Origin: an uncultured Sphingomonas sp.
GTDB taxonomy: Bacteria > Pseudomonadota > Alphaproteobacteria > Sphingomonadales > Sphingomonadaceae
Length of the DNA: 64,000 bases
Direction: 5' to 3'
Assembly: GCA_913776045.1 (NCBI GenBank)
Contig: CAJYOI010000009.1
Location: 1 to 64,000 of the forward strand
The notes under the pieces were generated by a model, which was given only the letters and a program-made list of their open reading frames with translations, was not told the DNA's origin and searched no databases. Below, piece after piece: positions 1-8,759 of the stretch. Each line of letters begins with the position of its first letter. Position 1 is the first letter of the stretch. The position numbers and the translations under genes are program-made.

Positions 1-996
1 CGCGGGATTGACGAACAGACCGCCGGTCGCCTTCGCCAACGCGTACAGACCGGCGACATCGCCCGCCCCGTGCCGTTTCGGCAGGGCGAGCGATCCGTAG
101 AGATCGTGGCGGTCGAGCCGATCGATCAGGCTGCCGATCACCGCACGCTGCTCGTCCTCACCGCTGTCCGGCCCGTCGCGCAGGCCCGCTACGATGACCA
201 GATTGCACCGCTGGCGCAGGTGCGCGTCGGCGGCATAGAGGTCGACCAGAGCGGCGAGGTTCTTTTTCCGCACGGGCCGCGCGATGGCAAGCAACATTGG
301 CTTTGCCGGATCGCGCAGAAACGGCGCGACCAGCGCAGCCGCGGCGGCCACGTCCGGGGGGCCTGCGCCGTCCAGCGACGCGCCCGGCGGCACGCAGTGA
401 ATACGTGCCGGCGATGCGCCCGGATATAGCATCAACTGCCGCTCCGCCTCGTCACGCGAAGATGCGATGATCGCGTCCGCTTCGACGATCGCCCGCCCCT
501 CATGCGCAATACGCTCGTTCAGGGAATTCCCGTCGGCCCCGACGCTGTTCGCCTTGTCGATACCCAACGAATGTGCGGTGTAGATGAACGGTATCCCGAA
601 CCTGGCGCGAACCGCCGCCGCGACTTCCGCCGCATCGGAGAAATGGGCATGAATCACGTCCGGCCGAAGATCTGCGGTTTCGATGTGGCGCAGAAGGGCG
701 ACAATGAAGGCGGGCCGATCCGCGCAGCTTGCCTCCTTCGACAGATAGGCGCGGTTGCCAGTGTCGATCCGTCGGATCGCCAAACGCGCGTCGATCACCT
801 CATACGGACGCGCGTAGGCCGAACCCAGCGCCGGATCATCGATCAGCCGCGTGACGATCTCCACGGCTGATACATCGTGTCGCGCCGCCAACGCCTGCGC
901 CGCGCCCAGCGCGTAGGTTATATGGCCCCCGGTATCCTCGGTCAGGCCGAAGGCCACGGGCGGCGCCTTGATGCAACCGCCAAGCGCGATACTCAT
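1..996 (-). CDS. Sucrose-phosphate synthase-type glycosyltransferase, N-terminal part (cut by window edge)
   Basis: The reverse strand is open from an ATG at 996 to the window edge, about 332 codons with no stop, so the C-terminus lies outside. Residues 18-27 read LTEDTGGHIT, matching the (D)TGGH/Q-x-x-Y nucleotide-sugar loop of sucrose synthase and sucrose-phosphate synthase. Later come HAHFSDAAEVA, IPFIYTAHSLG, a PVRKKNLAALV motif typical of GT4 enzymes, and a terminal LAKATGGLFVNPA like the SPS signature before the catalytic ExPFGxxxxE motif, which would fall just off the window. The expected product is sucrose-6-phosphate from UDP-glucose and fructose-6-phosphate, in the cytoplasm. Sucrose synthase or another GT4 enzyme cannot be excluded without the C-terminus. 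Confidence 0.8.
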   Translation of the reverse strand, partial: MSIALGGCIKAPPVAFGLTEDTGGHITYALGAAQALAARHDVSAVEIVTRLIDDPALGSAYARPYEVIDARLAIRRIDTGNRAYLSKEASCADRPAFIVALLRHIETADLRPDVIHAHFSDAAEVAAAVRARFGIPFIYTAHSLGIDKANSVGADGNSLNERIAHEGRAIVEADAIIASSRDEAERQLMLYPGASPARIHCVPPGASLDGAGPPDVAAAAALVAPFLRDPAKPMLLAIARPVRKKNLAALVDLYAADAHLRQRCNLVIVAGLRDGPDSGEDEQRAVIGSLIDRLDRHDLYGSLALPKRHGAGDVAGLYALAKATGGLFVNPA

Positions 997-1424
997 CACC
1001 CGCATAGCAGCCGCACCTTCTCGCAAGACGCGCGTTATCGCGTCACGAAGAAATCGCGACCCTTCGGCGCAGGATGTCCGCCGAGCCAGTGATGTTGGGG
1101 ACAATCAGATTACGCACGACAGACGCCGCGGTTTCAGTCTCCGCTGATCTCGATCATAGGGAAAGGTTGCCGGTGCATATTCAGGGCCAGGACTTGTGAT
1201 TCACGGCCAGAAGACGACGGTGTTAGTTAGGGCAATCGGCGAGGGTCTGACCCTAGCGCGTCCGCATGCCCGGCAAATCGAGAGCTTCGCCAGCCAGCCC
1301 TTTTCGCGCTTCAGATCGTAACCCGCCACGATCCGGTTCCTAGTTGACCGTATTCCGCGTCTCCTATCTTGCGCACATCAATCGCCGCGGCCGCCTCGCG
1401 TCGCCGACCTGCCCGAAAGGCTTC
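997..1424. other. Intergenic stretch without a supported gene
   Basis: These 428 bases separate the glycosyltransferase start at 996 from the end of the dehydrogenase at 1425. Short open frames here lack ribosome sites and recognisable motifs. The part next to 997 should hold the glycosyltransferase promoter, but I cannot point to a convincing -35/-10 pair. No strong terminator hairpin was found. Confidence 0.5.
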
Positions 1425-2258
1425 TCACGCCCTCTTATCGAAGCTCTCAGCCATCCGCGCGACGTTTGCAGCACGACCTGTGATAATCTCGAACGCCGCA
1501 GCGGCTTGACGCACGACCATTCCACTGCCGTCTAGCGTCGCGCACCCCAGGGCGCGGGCGGTGCGGAGCAGTTCGGTTTCCTGGGGGAAATAGACGATAT
1601 CGGCGACCCAGTGGCGCGGCTGCAGGTACTGCGTCGAGATCGGCATGCCCGGCTTCGACATCATGCCGACTGGCGAGGCGTTGACGATCCCGTCGATCGC
1701 GGCCGTGTCATGATCACTCGCTGCACGCACGACGACATCGGCGGCGAAGCGCTGCCGCAGCGTCATGGCGAGCGCGCTCGCCCGTTCGGCATCGACGTCG
1801 CATAGCTCTAGCCGGCCGACACCCGCGGTCAGCAGCGCGGTCGCCACGGCCGCCCCTGCACCGCCCGCGCCCAGTTGCAGCACGCGGTCCAGCGTCGCGT
1901 CCGGCAGGCCCGCACGCAGGCTGTCTCCGAAACCGATCATGTCGGTGTTATGGCCGGTCAGGCGCCCGTCGCGGATCGCGATCGTATTGACCGCGCCGAC
2001 CGCCTGCGCGCTGTCGGCCAGCGCGTCCAGGTGCGGGATCACCGCCTGTTTGAAGGGATAGGTTACGTTCGCGCCGGCATAGCCTTCGTCGCGCAGCCGA
2101 GCGAGCAGGTCCGGCAAAACCGCGTCGTCCCAGCCACGATCATCGAAGTCGAAGAGCGTGTAGCTCAGCTCGAACCCCTGATCCCGCGCCTCCTGCTCGT
2201 GCAGCCAGGGCGACCGCGACGCCAGAATCGCGCGACCGATGAGACCGGATTTGGTCAT
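1425..2258 (-). CDS. Shikimate/quinate dehydrogenase family protein (AroE-like)
   Basis: A 277-residue protein of normal AroE length, starting at ATG 2258 because the sequence upstream in frame is antisense to the receptor gene's end. Visible motifs are SRSPWLH (14-20, substrate pocket), NVTYPFK (64-70) with the catalytic Lys70, GAVNT (88-92), NTD (104-106) with the partner Asp, and GAGGAG (130-135, the NAD(P) loop). The enzyme interconverts shikimate or quinate with the 3-dehydro form. It sits at the end of a minus-strand run TetR, TonB receptor, dehydrogenase, and a QuiC-like dehydratase lies in the same island. I therefore infer a catabolic quinate/shikimate dehydrogenase, not the biosynthetic aroE. 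Substrate and cofactor are not readable from the motifs. Confidence 0.85.
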   Translation of the reverse strand: MTKSGLIGRAILASRSPWLHEQEARDQGFELSYTLFDFDDRGWDDAVLPDLLARLRDEGYAGANVTYPFKQAVIPHLDALADSAQAVGAVNTIAIRDGRLTGHNTDMIGFGDSLRAGLPDATLDRVLQLGAGGAGAAVATALLTAGVGRLELCDVDAERASALAMTLRQRFAADVVVRAASDHDTAAIDGIVNASPVGMMSKPGMPISTQYLQPRHWVADIVYFPQETELLRTARALGCATLDGSGMVVRQAAAAFEIITGRAANVARMAESFDKRA

Positions 2259-2313
2259 CTTGTCCCTCGCTTGTTCGGCGCGACGGCGGGAGGTTGCCGC
2301 CGCGCCGATCCCG

Positions 2314-5274
2314 TCAGAAGCTGACACGCACGCCGGCGTAGAAGGAGCGGCCGACCGCATCGTACAGCGCGACGTCGGTGCCGTTCTGCGAGCTGGCGAC
2401 ATAGGGCAGCTGCTTGTCGAACAGGTTGTTGACGCCGAAGCGTAGCTCAAAACCCTGTGCCGCCTTCACGGTCGAGAACATGTCCCAAAGCGCATAGGCC
2501 GGGACACCGACCTGCGCGGTCGCCGGCGTCAGCACCGCGCTCACGTCGCGCAGCGGCCCCTGATAGCGCCAGCGCAAGCCCAAGCTGCCGCCGTCGCCGC
2601 GATAGCCGAACGAGGTCAGCGCCTTCCACTTCGGCGTCGCGCGCGGCGGAACGCTGGTCGGCAGCGCGCCACCGTTGCTCACGCCCGTATAGTCGAGGAA
2701 CGGCGAGCCCGGCAGCAGCTGGACTTCATACTTGCGCGTCCAGTCGACGCCGGCGTTGACGAACACGCTGCTGGTCGCGCCCAGGAACGGGGTCGGGACG
2801 CTCCAGTTCGCCTGGAATTCGACGCCCTCGGTGCGCAGGCCGCCGATGTTCAGATACGGGGTGTTAACGGTCGTGATCTGTCCGGTCGCATCGCGCTGGA
2901 TCGCGGTGCAATAGGAATTGCTGGCGCTGTAGCTGGGATTGGTCCCATCAAGATTGAAGCATTTCGACAGCACGGTCAGGCCCGGCACGGTCGAAATGAC
3001 GTTCTTCACCTTGATATTGTAATAGTCGACCGACAGCGTCAGATCGCCGAGCAGCCCGCGACCCGGCACGTCGAACACGAAGCCGACGTTGTAGGTGTCG
3101 GCCTTTTCCGGCGTGAGGCCGAGGTTGCCGGCGATCGTCTGACCGGTCGCTGTGGTCGGGAAAGTGTAGGAGCTGACCGCGGCCGCCGGCACGCCCTGTG
3201 CAACGCACAGCGCCGCGACCTGCGCGCCATTTGCACCGGTACGGGCGCCCGAGCGGACATCGCACGGATCGCCGAGCGACGCCGGCGGCGTGCCGATGAC
3301 CAGCTGGGTGCCGGAGGCGGGCGTGAAGAGCTCGCCGATATTGGGCGCGCGGACGGCGCGCTGATAGCTGCCGCGGATCAGCAGCGCCTTGAACGGCCGC
3401 CAGCGCGCATCCGCCTCGTAGCTGGTGACCGATCCCGTCACCGAATAATCGGACACGCGCACGGCGGCGCCGACACCCAGTTCCTCGAAGAACGGACGGT
3501 TGGACAGCAGCGGCACGTCGACCTGCGCGGCGATTTCCTTCACGCTGATGGTGCCGGCCGCCGGGGCCGAGGCGATGATCGATTCCAGGTTCTGCGCGCG
3601 CAGGTCGCTGTCGGGCACATAATCGTAGGTGTTACGGCGATAGGTGCCGACGACCGCGATCTGCGCGGGGCCGGCGCCCAGGTCGAACAACCGCCCGTTG
3701 AGCTGCGCCTGGACCTGCGTCTGGGTCAGGTCTTCCTGCGAGAAGGCGGTCTTCGTGATATAGTCGCGGCAGGCGGCCGACAGCGACCGCGCATTGGCGT
3801 CGCCGAAGATGTTGAGCCCGCCGGCGCAGAGCGACGCTCCGCCGTCGGCGGCGTTCAGCAGCGTTTGAACCCGGCTCTTCACCACCGCATTGCCGATCGC
3901 CAGCTGATGCGCGGACTTGTCCCACGACGCGAACATGTCGAACGTCCAGCCCGGCGCGATGTCGCCGCGCAGGCCGGCCAGATACTGCTGGATCGTGTAC
4001 TGCTCGCGGAAGCTCTTGTACGGCACGCCGACATACCGGCCGTTCCAGGTGAACGCGGCGTTGGGGTTCGGGCGCGACGCCAGAATGGTGCGCAGCGCCG
4101 CCGGAATGAAGGGATTGGTCACCGGCACCGTCGTCAGCGCGCCGAACTGCGTCAGGCTGCCCCCGCTTTCGGTGTTGACCGCCAGGTCGACGTACATGAA
4201 CTGACCATAGGCGGTCAGGCCCGGCGTCAACTGATAGTCGCCCTTCAAGAACGCGGTCTTGCGATCGAGCGCGTTGGCGAACTGAATCTGCTGACCGACC
4301 GGCATGCGGACGTTGTTCGCGACGATCAGATACCCCTGAGAGTCACGGGCACCCTTGTAGTTGATCGCCCCCGTCTGGGTGAACAGCGTGCCGTCGTTGT
4401 TGAAACCCAGATTGAGCAGCGGGTTGATCGTCGTCGTGTTGCCATAGGTCGCGAACACGCCGTTCACCGCCGCACTGCTCGGCGCGTTGGTGGCGCTGGG
4501 GACGAAGGTGCCCGATCCGATGAAGGACGACGGCGTCTTGTCGTTGAAGAAGGCGCGGGTCGATCCGTTGATAGGGTCGGCCTTGGCATAGCTGAAGGCC
4601 GCAACGACGTTGCCGCGATCGTCGGCGAAGGAACTGCCGAAGGCGAGCGAGCCGTTGAAGCGGTAAGCGTCGCCGCGTTCCGAAATGCCGTTCTGCAGAT
4701 CGACGCGGAAGCCATCCAGCTTACGCACCGTCTTGAAGTTTACGACACCCGAAATCGCGTCCGAACCATAGACTGCCGACGCACCGCCGGTGATGACGTC
4801 GACTCCGCCAATGATCGCATCGGGAATGATGTTGATGTCGACGTTGCCGTTGATGTCCGACACGGGCAGGCGGCGGCCGTCGAGCAGCACGAGGTTGCGG
4901 TTCGATCCCAGGCCGTGAAGGTTGACGGTCGATCGGCCACCGGTGCCCTGCCCGCCGGTATTGCCATTGCCCGATGTGGTGAAGCTGGGGATCTGGTTCA
5001 GCGCATCGACCACGTTGACCGCACCGGTTTCGCGGATCGACGCGTCGCTGACCGACACGATCGGGCTTGCCGAACTGTCGTTCGCGCGGCGGATCAGCGT
5101 GCCGGTGACGACGACGTCGGCAGCGGTGGCGTCTTCTTCCGCCGCGGTCGTGGTCGACGTTTGCACGGCCGGATCGCCGGCCGGCACGGTCTGCGCGGCA
5201 GCAGAGGCGGCGAAGGCCGCAGCCAAGGTCAGAACGGATGTGGTGAACGCAAAGCGGAACGACGCCTGTCGCAT
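2314..5274 (-). CDS. TonB-dependent outer membrane receptor
   Basis: This 986-residue protein has a signal peptide of about 27 residues ending in ASAAAQ. A TonB-box-like DVVVTGTLI segment follows, then a plug domain (about residues 60-190, including LLDGRRLP and ITGGASAVYGSDAISGVVN). The C-terminal beta-barrel ends in the usual aromatic Phe (GVRVSF). The family imports bulky substrates across the outer membrane using TonB energy. The gene lies 92 bp downstream of the TetR gene and 55 bp upstream of the AroE-like gene on the same strand. An inverted repeat sits inside its likely promoter. From the neighbours I infer that it takes up an aromatic or quinate ester, but the ligand cannot be read from sequence. 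Confidence 0.93.
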   Translation of the reverse strand: MRQASFRFAFTTSVLTLAAAFAASAAAQTVPAGDPAVQTSTTTAAEEDATAADVVVTGTLIRRANDSSASPIVSVSDASIRETGAVNVVDALNQIPSFTTSGNGNTGGQGTGGRSTVNLHGLGSNRNLVLLDGRRLPVSDINGNVDINIIPDAIIGGVDVITGGASAVYGSDAISGVVNFKTVRKLDGFRVDLQNGISERGDAYRFNGSLAFGSSFADDRGNVVAAFSYAKADPINGSTRAFFNDKTPSSFIGSGTFVPSATNAPSSAAVNGVFATYGNTTTINPLLNLGFNNDGTLFTQTGAINYKGARDSQGYLIVANNVRMPVGQQIQFANALDRKTAFLKGDYQLTPGLTAYGQFMYVDLAVNTESGGSLTQFGALTTVPVTNPFIPAALRTILASRPNPNAAFTWNGRYVGVPYKSFREQYTIQQYLAGLRGDIAPGWTFDMFASWDKSAHQLAIGNAVVKSRVQTLLNAADGGASLCAGGLNIFGDANARSLSAACRDYITKTAFSQEDLTQTQVQAQLNGRLFDLGAGPAQIAVVGTYRRNTYDYVPDSDLRAQNLESIIASAPAAGTISVKEIAAQVDVPLLSNRPFFEELGVGAAVRVSDYSVTGSVTSYEADARWRPFKALLIRGSYQRAVRAPNIGELFTPASGTQLVIGTPPASLGDPCDVRSGARTGANGAQVAALCVAQGVPAAAVSSYTFPTTATGQTIAGNLGLTPEKADTYNVGFVFDVPGRGLLGDLTLSVDYYNIKVKNVISTVPGLTVLSKCFNLDGTNPSYSASNSYCTAIQRDATGQITTVNTPYLNIGGLRTEGVEFQANWSVPTPFLGATSSVFVNAGVDWTRKYEVQLLPGSPFLDYTGVSNGGALPTSVPPRATPKWKALTSFGYRGDGGSLGLRWRYQGPLRDVSAVLTPATAQVGVPAYALWDMFSTVKAAQGFELRFGVNNLFDKQLPYVASSQNGTDVALYDAVGRSFYAGVRVSF

Positions 5275-5320
5275 ATGATCCTCCCCGTTGCCGTCGAGTA
5301 TCCCAACGGTCAGTGCTGGA

Positions 5321-5350
5321 TCATTAGTGTTACGAACTGGTTCCTGTCAA
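5321..5350 (-). promoter_or_regulatory. Receptor promoter with embedded operator (site A, 5331-5346)
   Basis: On the minus strand TTGACA (5350-5345) and TAATGA (5326-5321) are separated by 18 bp. The spacer holds almost all of the inverted repeat TACGAAC-TG-GTTCCTG (plus-strand reading, 5331-5346). The repeat recurs at 6113 and 13021. It ends about 57 bp before the receptor start. Its position between the two promoter boxes suits a repressor site. The adjacent TetR protein is the natural candidate (inference). Confidence 0.6.
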
Positions 5351-5366
5351 CAGTGTCGCCAATCGA

Positions 5367-6047
5367 TCAATCGCTCCGTTGCTTACCCACCCAAGCCAGC
5401 AGGATGTCGCCCACCTGCGCCGCCCGTTTGGCTATCGCCGCGTGGCTGGTCATGTCGACGCCGAAATTATGCGCGAAGGTGAACTGGTTGGAGACGTTGT
5501 AGAACGCTAGCGCGGTCATGTTCATGTGCAGGTCGATGGGGTCGATGCCGGAGCGGAACGAGCCTTCCGCGACGCCGCGATTCAAGATGCGCCCGAGCAG
5601 GTCGATGACCCGGCGGTTGTTGGTCGGCAGCCCGTCGATCTGACGGAGATGTTCGGCCCGGTGGATATTCTCGTTCATCACGAGTCGCACCAGTTCGGGG
5701 TGTTGCGAGTGATAGCGGACGTCGTGTTCGATCAGCCGGCGCAACGCGTCCACCGCGGTGCCACTGTCGATGTCCACCTCCGCCTCGCTCGATCGCACGC
5801 GGCGATAGGCGCGTTCCAGCACGGCGCGGTACAATTCGTCCTTCCCGCCGAAGTAATAGTAGATCTTCCGCTTGGTCGCCTTGCCGGCGATTTCGTCGAT
5901 GCGGGCGCCGGCCAGCCCCTTTTCGACGAATTCCTCGGTTGCGACGTCCAGGATCGCATCGATCGCCGCCTCTCGGGCTTCCGCGCGCGTACGACGGGTC
6001 TTTGCGGGCGATGGAACGGCGTCGGCAGGGTTGGGATCGTCTGACAT
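5367..6047 (-). CDS. TetR family transcriptional regulator
   Basis: A 226-residue protein with a TetR_N DNA-binding domain at about residues 24-75. The recognition helix region reads ARIDEIAGKATKRKIYYYF (48-66) and is followed by GGKDELYRAV, both diagnostic of the family. The C-terminal ligand domain (about 90-226) has the usual all-helical character. The gene is transcribed toward the TonB receptor and is divergent from the esterase genes that start at 6217. It probably represses the island through the shared inverted repeat and is released by a pathway compound. That link is inferred from position only. Confidence 0.92.
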   Translation of the reverse strand: MSDDPNPADAVPSPAKTRRTRAEAREAAIDAILDVATEEFVEKGLAGARIDEIAGKATKRKIYYYFGGKDELYRAVLERAYRRVRSSEAEVDIDSGTAVDALRRLIEHDVRYHSQHPELVRLVMNENIHRAEHLRQIDGLPTNNRRVIDLLGRILNRGVAEGSFRSGIDPIDLHMNMTALAFYNVSNQFTFAHNFGVDMTSHAAIAKRAAQVGDILLAWVGKQRSD

Positions 6048-6098
6048 AATCGCGGTCTAACCCGCACACGTTCGCGCGCAACGGCGTTTTCTAGATTG

Positions 6099-6128
6099 AC
6101 CAATATTGGTGGTACGAACCAGTTCCTC
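6099..6128. promoter_or_regulatory. Divergent regulatory region with operator site B and a second palindrome
   Basis: The sequence TACGAAC-CA-GTTCCTC (6113-6128) matches sites A and C. It lies 66 bp from the TetR start and 85-105 bp from the esterase start. Directly beside it is a perfect 12-bp palindrome, ACCAATATTGGT (6099-6110). A TTGACC hexamer at 6096-6101 could be a plus-strand -35 box, but I see no good -10 match at the right spacing. Dual control of the divergent genes is inferred. Confidence 0.5.
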
Positions 6129-6216
6129 TTTTTGCTTTGCCGTTCAAGATCAGGTTGATAGGATGGGGAAAAGCGCCGGTCGATGGAGGCCGGCTTCTCA
6201 TGTGGGAGGATCGTCG

Positions 6217-7182
6217 ATGAAACGCACGCTATGCGCCTTGATGCTCGTCGGCGCCGCCGCTGCGGGCAATGCCCAGGAGCGTCAATTCCCGACCGCAGCC
6301 GCCCCGGTCACCGAGGACAAGTTTCCCGTGGTGCCGGCGTCCTTCCCGGGCGGCGTGAAGGCGTATCGCGACGTCGTCTACCAGACGATTCCCGGCTACC
6401 GGCCGCAGATCGTCGACATCTATGTTCCCGCATCCAAGGGCCCGCACCCGCTGATCCTGTATATCCACGGCGGCGGATGGATAGGCGGCCACACGCGGCA
6501 TTCGGGCGCGCTCGCCGATTTCCCCAAGGTCCTGGCATCGCTCGCCGCCGAAGGCTTCGTCGTCGCCAGCCTGGAATATCGCCTGTCGGGTGAAGCGCGT
6601 TTCCCGGCGCAGTTGCAGGATTCGAACGCCGCGCTGCGGTTCCTGCGAAGCAGGGCCGGCGACTACGGTATAGATCCCAGCCAAGTCGGCGTGTGGGGCG
6701 GGTCGGCCGGCGGGCATCTCGCGGCACTGACCGCCGTCACGTGCCGCGATACCGAGCTTGACCCGGCGGCAGCGGGCGACGGCTGCGTTCAGGCTGCGGT
6801 GACGTGGTACGGCGTCTACGACTTTCGCGGCATGACCGCGACGCCCGACGGTAATGCCGCGGGCGGCAAGCTGCTCGGCTGCGACAAGACGTGTCCGGCC
6901 GACAAGATCGCCGCGGTCAGCCCGGTCACGTATATCGACGCCAAAGACCCGCCGTTCCTGCTGATCCACGGCGAGGATGACAAGGTCGTGCCGGTCGCTC
7001 AGTCGCGGCTGGGCGAAGCGGCGCTGCGCAAGGCCGGGGTGAAGGTCGAATCGATCTACATCCCCGGCGTCGACCATAGTTTCATCGGCAAGACGCCGCA
7101 GGACACCCGGGCGGCGACGCTGAAGGCGACCAACGCGACCTTCGATTTCTTCCACAAAACGCTGGGCGTGCCGCGCCGGTGA
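6217..7182 (+). CDS. Secreted alpha/beta hydrolase (esterase)
   Basis: This 321-residue protein starts at ATG 6217, behind the ribosome site GGGAGGA (6204-6210). A cleavable signal peptide of about 20 residues ends in GNAQ. The fold shows an oxyanion motif HGGGW (84-88), nucleophile elbow GGSAGG (161-166, Ser163), an acidic residue in HGEDD (251-255) and His287 in GVDHSF. This is the BD-FAE/hormone-sensitive-lipase-like group of carboxylic ester hydrolases. It opens a plus-strand operon of four genes with 3- to 4-base overlaps or gaps, so its product should act in the periplasm on the ester brought in by the receptor. A feruloyl or chlorogenate esterase role is inference. Confidence 0.88.
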   Translation: MKRTLCALMLVGAAAAGNAQERQFPTAAAPVTEDKFPVVPASFPGGVKAYRDVVYQTIPGYRPQIVDIYVPASKGPHPLILYIHGGGWIGGHTRHSGALADFPKVLASLAAEGFVVASLEYRLSGEARFPAQLQDSNAALRFLRSRAGDYGIDPSQVGVWGGSAGGHLAALTAVTCRDTELDPAAAGDGCVQAAVTWYGVYDFRGMTATPDGNAAGGKLLGCDKTCPADKIAAVSPVTYIDAKDPPFLLIHGEDDKVVPVAQSRLGEAALRKAGVKVESIYIPGVDHSFIGKTPQDTRAATLKATNATFDFFHKTLGVPRR

Positions 7183-8756
7183 CGGGGCGCACACCGTTTG
7201 CGGTCATCGCGCTGGCGACGCTGACCGCGCAGAGCCAGCACGCGGCACCGGTCCGCACGACCGATGCCGGACGGGTGGAGGGTATCGTCCTGTCCTCGGG
7301 CGTCGATGCTTTCCTGGGCGTACCCTTCGCAGCGCCGCCGGTGCGCGACCTGCGCTGGAAGCCGCCGCAACCGCGTCGGACCTGGTCGGGCGTCTATCAT
7401 GCCGACCGCTTCGCGCCCGAATGCCTGCAGCCCTTACGCAGTTCGCGGCAAAACCATTATTTCGGCGAAGAGGCGACCAGCGAAGACTGCCTGTACCTGA
7501 ATGTGTGGGCGCCGCGCACGGCGAAGAAGGCGCCGGTCGTCGTCTGGATCTATGGCGGCGGCTTCACCATCGGGTCGGCGAGCATGGCGAATTACTCGGG
7601 CGAGCCGCTGGCGCGATCCGGCGTCGTCCGGGTCAACCTGGCCTACCGCGTCGGGGCGCTGGGCTTCCTCGCCCACCCCGCGCTCAGCCGGGAGCAGCAG
7701 GGCCGGTCGGGCAACTACGGGCTGATGGACCAGATCGCCGGCCTTCAGTGGGTTCGCCGCAACATCGCGCGCTTCGGTGGCGATCCCGAGAATGTGACGA
7801 TCGTCGGCCAGTCCGCCGGATCGATGTCGGTAGCCCTGCTCCAGGCGAGTCCGGCCGCCCGCGGGTTGTTCCGCCAGGCCGTGGGGATGAGCGGCAGCCC
7901 GTTCGGCGGCATGCTGGGCCCGGCCACGCTGGCGACCGGCGAGACGCAGGGCGTGGAGCTGGCGACGGCGCTGGGCGCGCCGACACTCGACGCCCTGCGC
8001 GCGGTGCCCGGCGACCGGATCGTCGCCGCGCAGGGCGCCCGCGTGTCGATCGTGCAGGACGGACATGTGGTGCCCGGCCCCGCCGAGTCCGTCTTCGTCG
8101 GACGGCGCCAGAACGACGTACCTGTCCTGATCGGCTACACCCGCGACGAGAGTTTTCGTCCCTTCGACCGCATTTCCGATCGCGCCGGGCTGATCGCGGC
8201 GGTGCGCGAACGCTATGGCGCGCGGGCCGATGCGATCCTGAAGGTCTATGACTCCGGCGACGCCAGCCGCGATGCCGCCGACATCGCGCGAGATGCGTCG
8301 GTCGGCGTTCAGATGGCGGCCTGGGCGAGCCATCAACGGCGCTACGGAACGGCACCTGCCTATGCCTATCTGTTCACGCGTCGCCAGCCCTATGCCCCCG
8401 GTATCACCTTCAGCGACCATGATCCGGCGACGGCCGGCGCCTATCACACCGGCGACGTCCCCTATTGGCTGCGCACCCGCGATTCGCTGAACCTTTTTCG
8501 CCGTACGCGGGACTGGGAACCGGGCGACGTCAGCCTGGAACGCGAGATGTCGGACGCGCTGCTGTCGTTCGCCCGCACAGGAGTCCCGACCAGTCCCACC
8601 GTCGGGCGCTGGCCGGCGTTCGACCCGACCGATCCGCGCCTCGTCCGCTTGGCGCCGCGCAGCGAGATCGTCGCCTGGCCGCATTACCGCGATATCGCGC
8701 TGTTCGATGGCGCCGCCGTGCCGCCGCGGCCGGCGGGCGCACGCCCGCGCGACTGA
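7179..8756 (+). CDS. Type-B carboxylesterase
   Basis: A 525-residue protein of normal family length. The GTG start at 7179 overlaps the previous stop (GTGA), which supports this start. A short hydrophobic leader (residues 7-20) suggests export. Family marks are the SEDCLYLNVWAP segment (101-112), oxyanion GGGF (126-129), the GQSAG elbow (210-214, Ser212), an acidic GYTRDES segment near 325 and a His in AYHTGDVPYW near 425. Such enzymes hydrolyse bulky carboxylic esters. Two different esterases in one operon suggest a substrate with several ester positions, or stepwise hydrolysis. Confidence 0.93.
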   Translation: MTGRTPFAVIALATLTAQSQHAAPVRTTDAGRVEGIVLSSGVDAFLGVPFAAPPVRDLRWKPPQPRRTWSGVYHADRFAPECLQPLRSSRQNHYFGEEATSEDCLYLNVWAPRTAKKAPVVVWIYGGGFTIGSASMANYSGEPLARSGVVRVNLAYRVGALGFLAHPALSREQQGRSGNYGLMDQIAGLQWVRRNIARFGGDPENVTIVGQSAGSMSVALLQASPAARGLFRQAVGMSGSPFGGMLGPATLATGETQGVELATALGAPTLDALRAVPGDRIVAAQGARVSIVQDGHVVPGPAESVFVGRRQNDVPVLIGYTRDESFRPFDRISDRAGLIAAVRERYGARADAILKVYDSGDASRDAADIARDASVGVQMAAWASHQRRYGTAPAYAYLFTRRQPYAPGITFSDHDPATAGAYHTGDVPYWLRTRDSLNLFRRTRDWEPGDVSLEREMSDALLSFARTGVPTSPTVGRWPAFDPTDPRLVRLAPRSEIVAWPHYRDIALFDGAAVPPRPAGARPRD

Positions 8757-8759
8757 GGG

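Noticed and set aside
3865-5502. A 545-codon open frame on the plus strand
   Set aside because: It is antisense to the TonB receptor; the Arg/His/Val-rich product is typical of a GC-rich shadow frame and has no motif.
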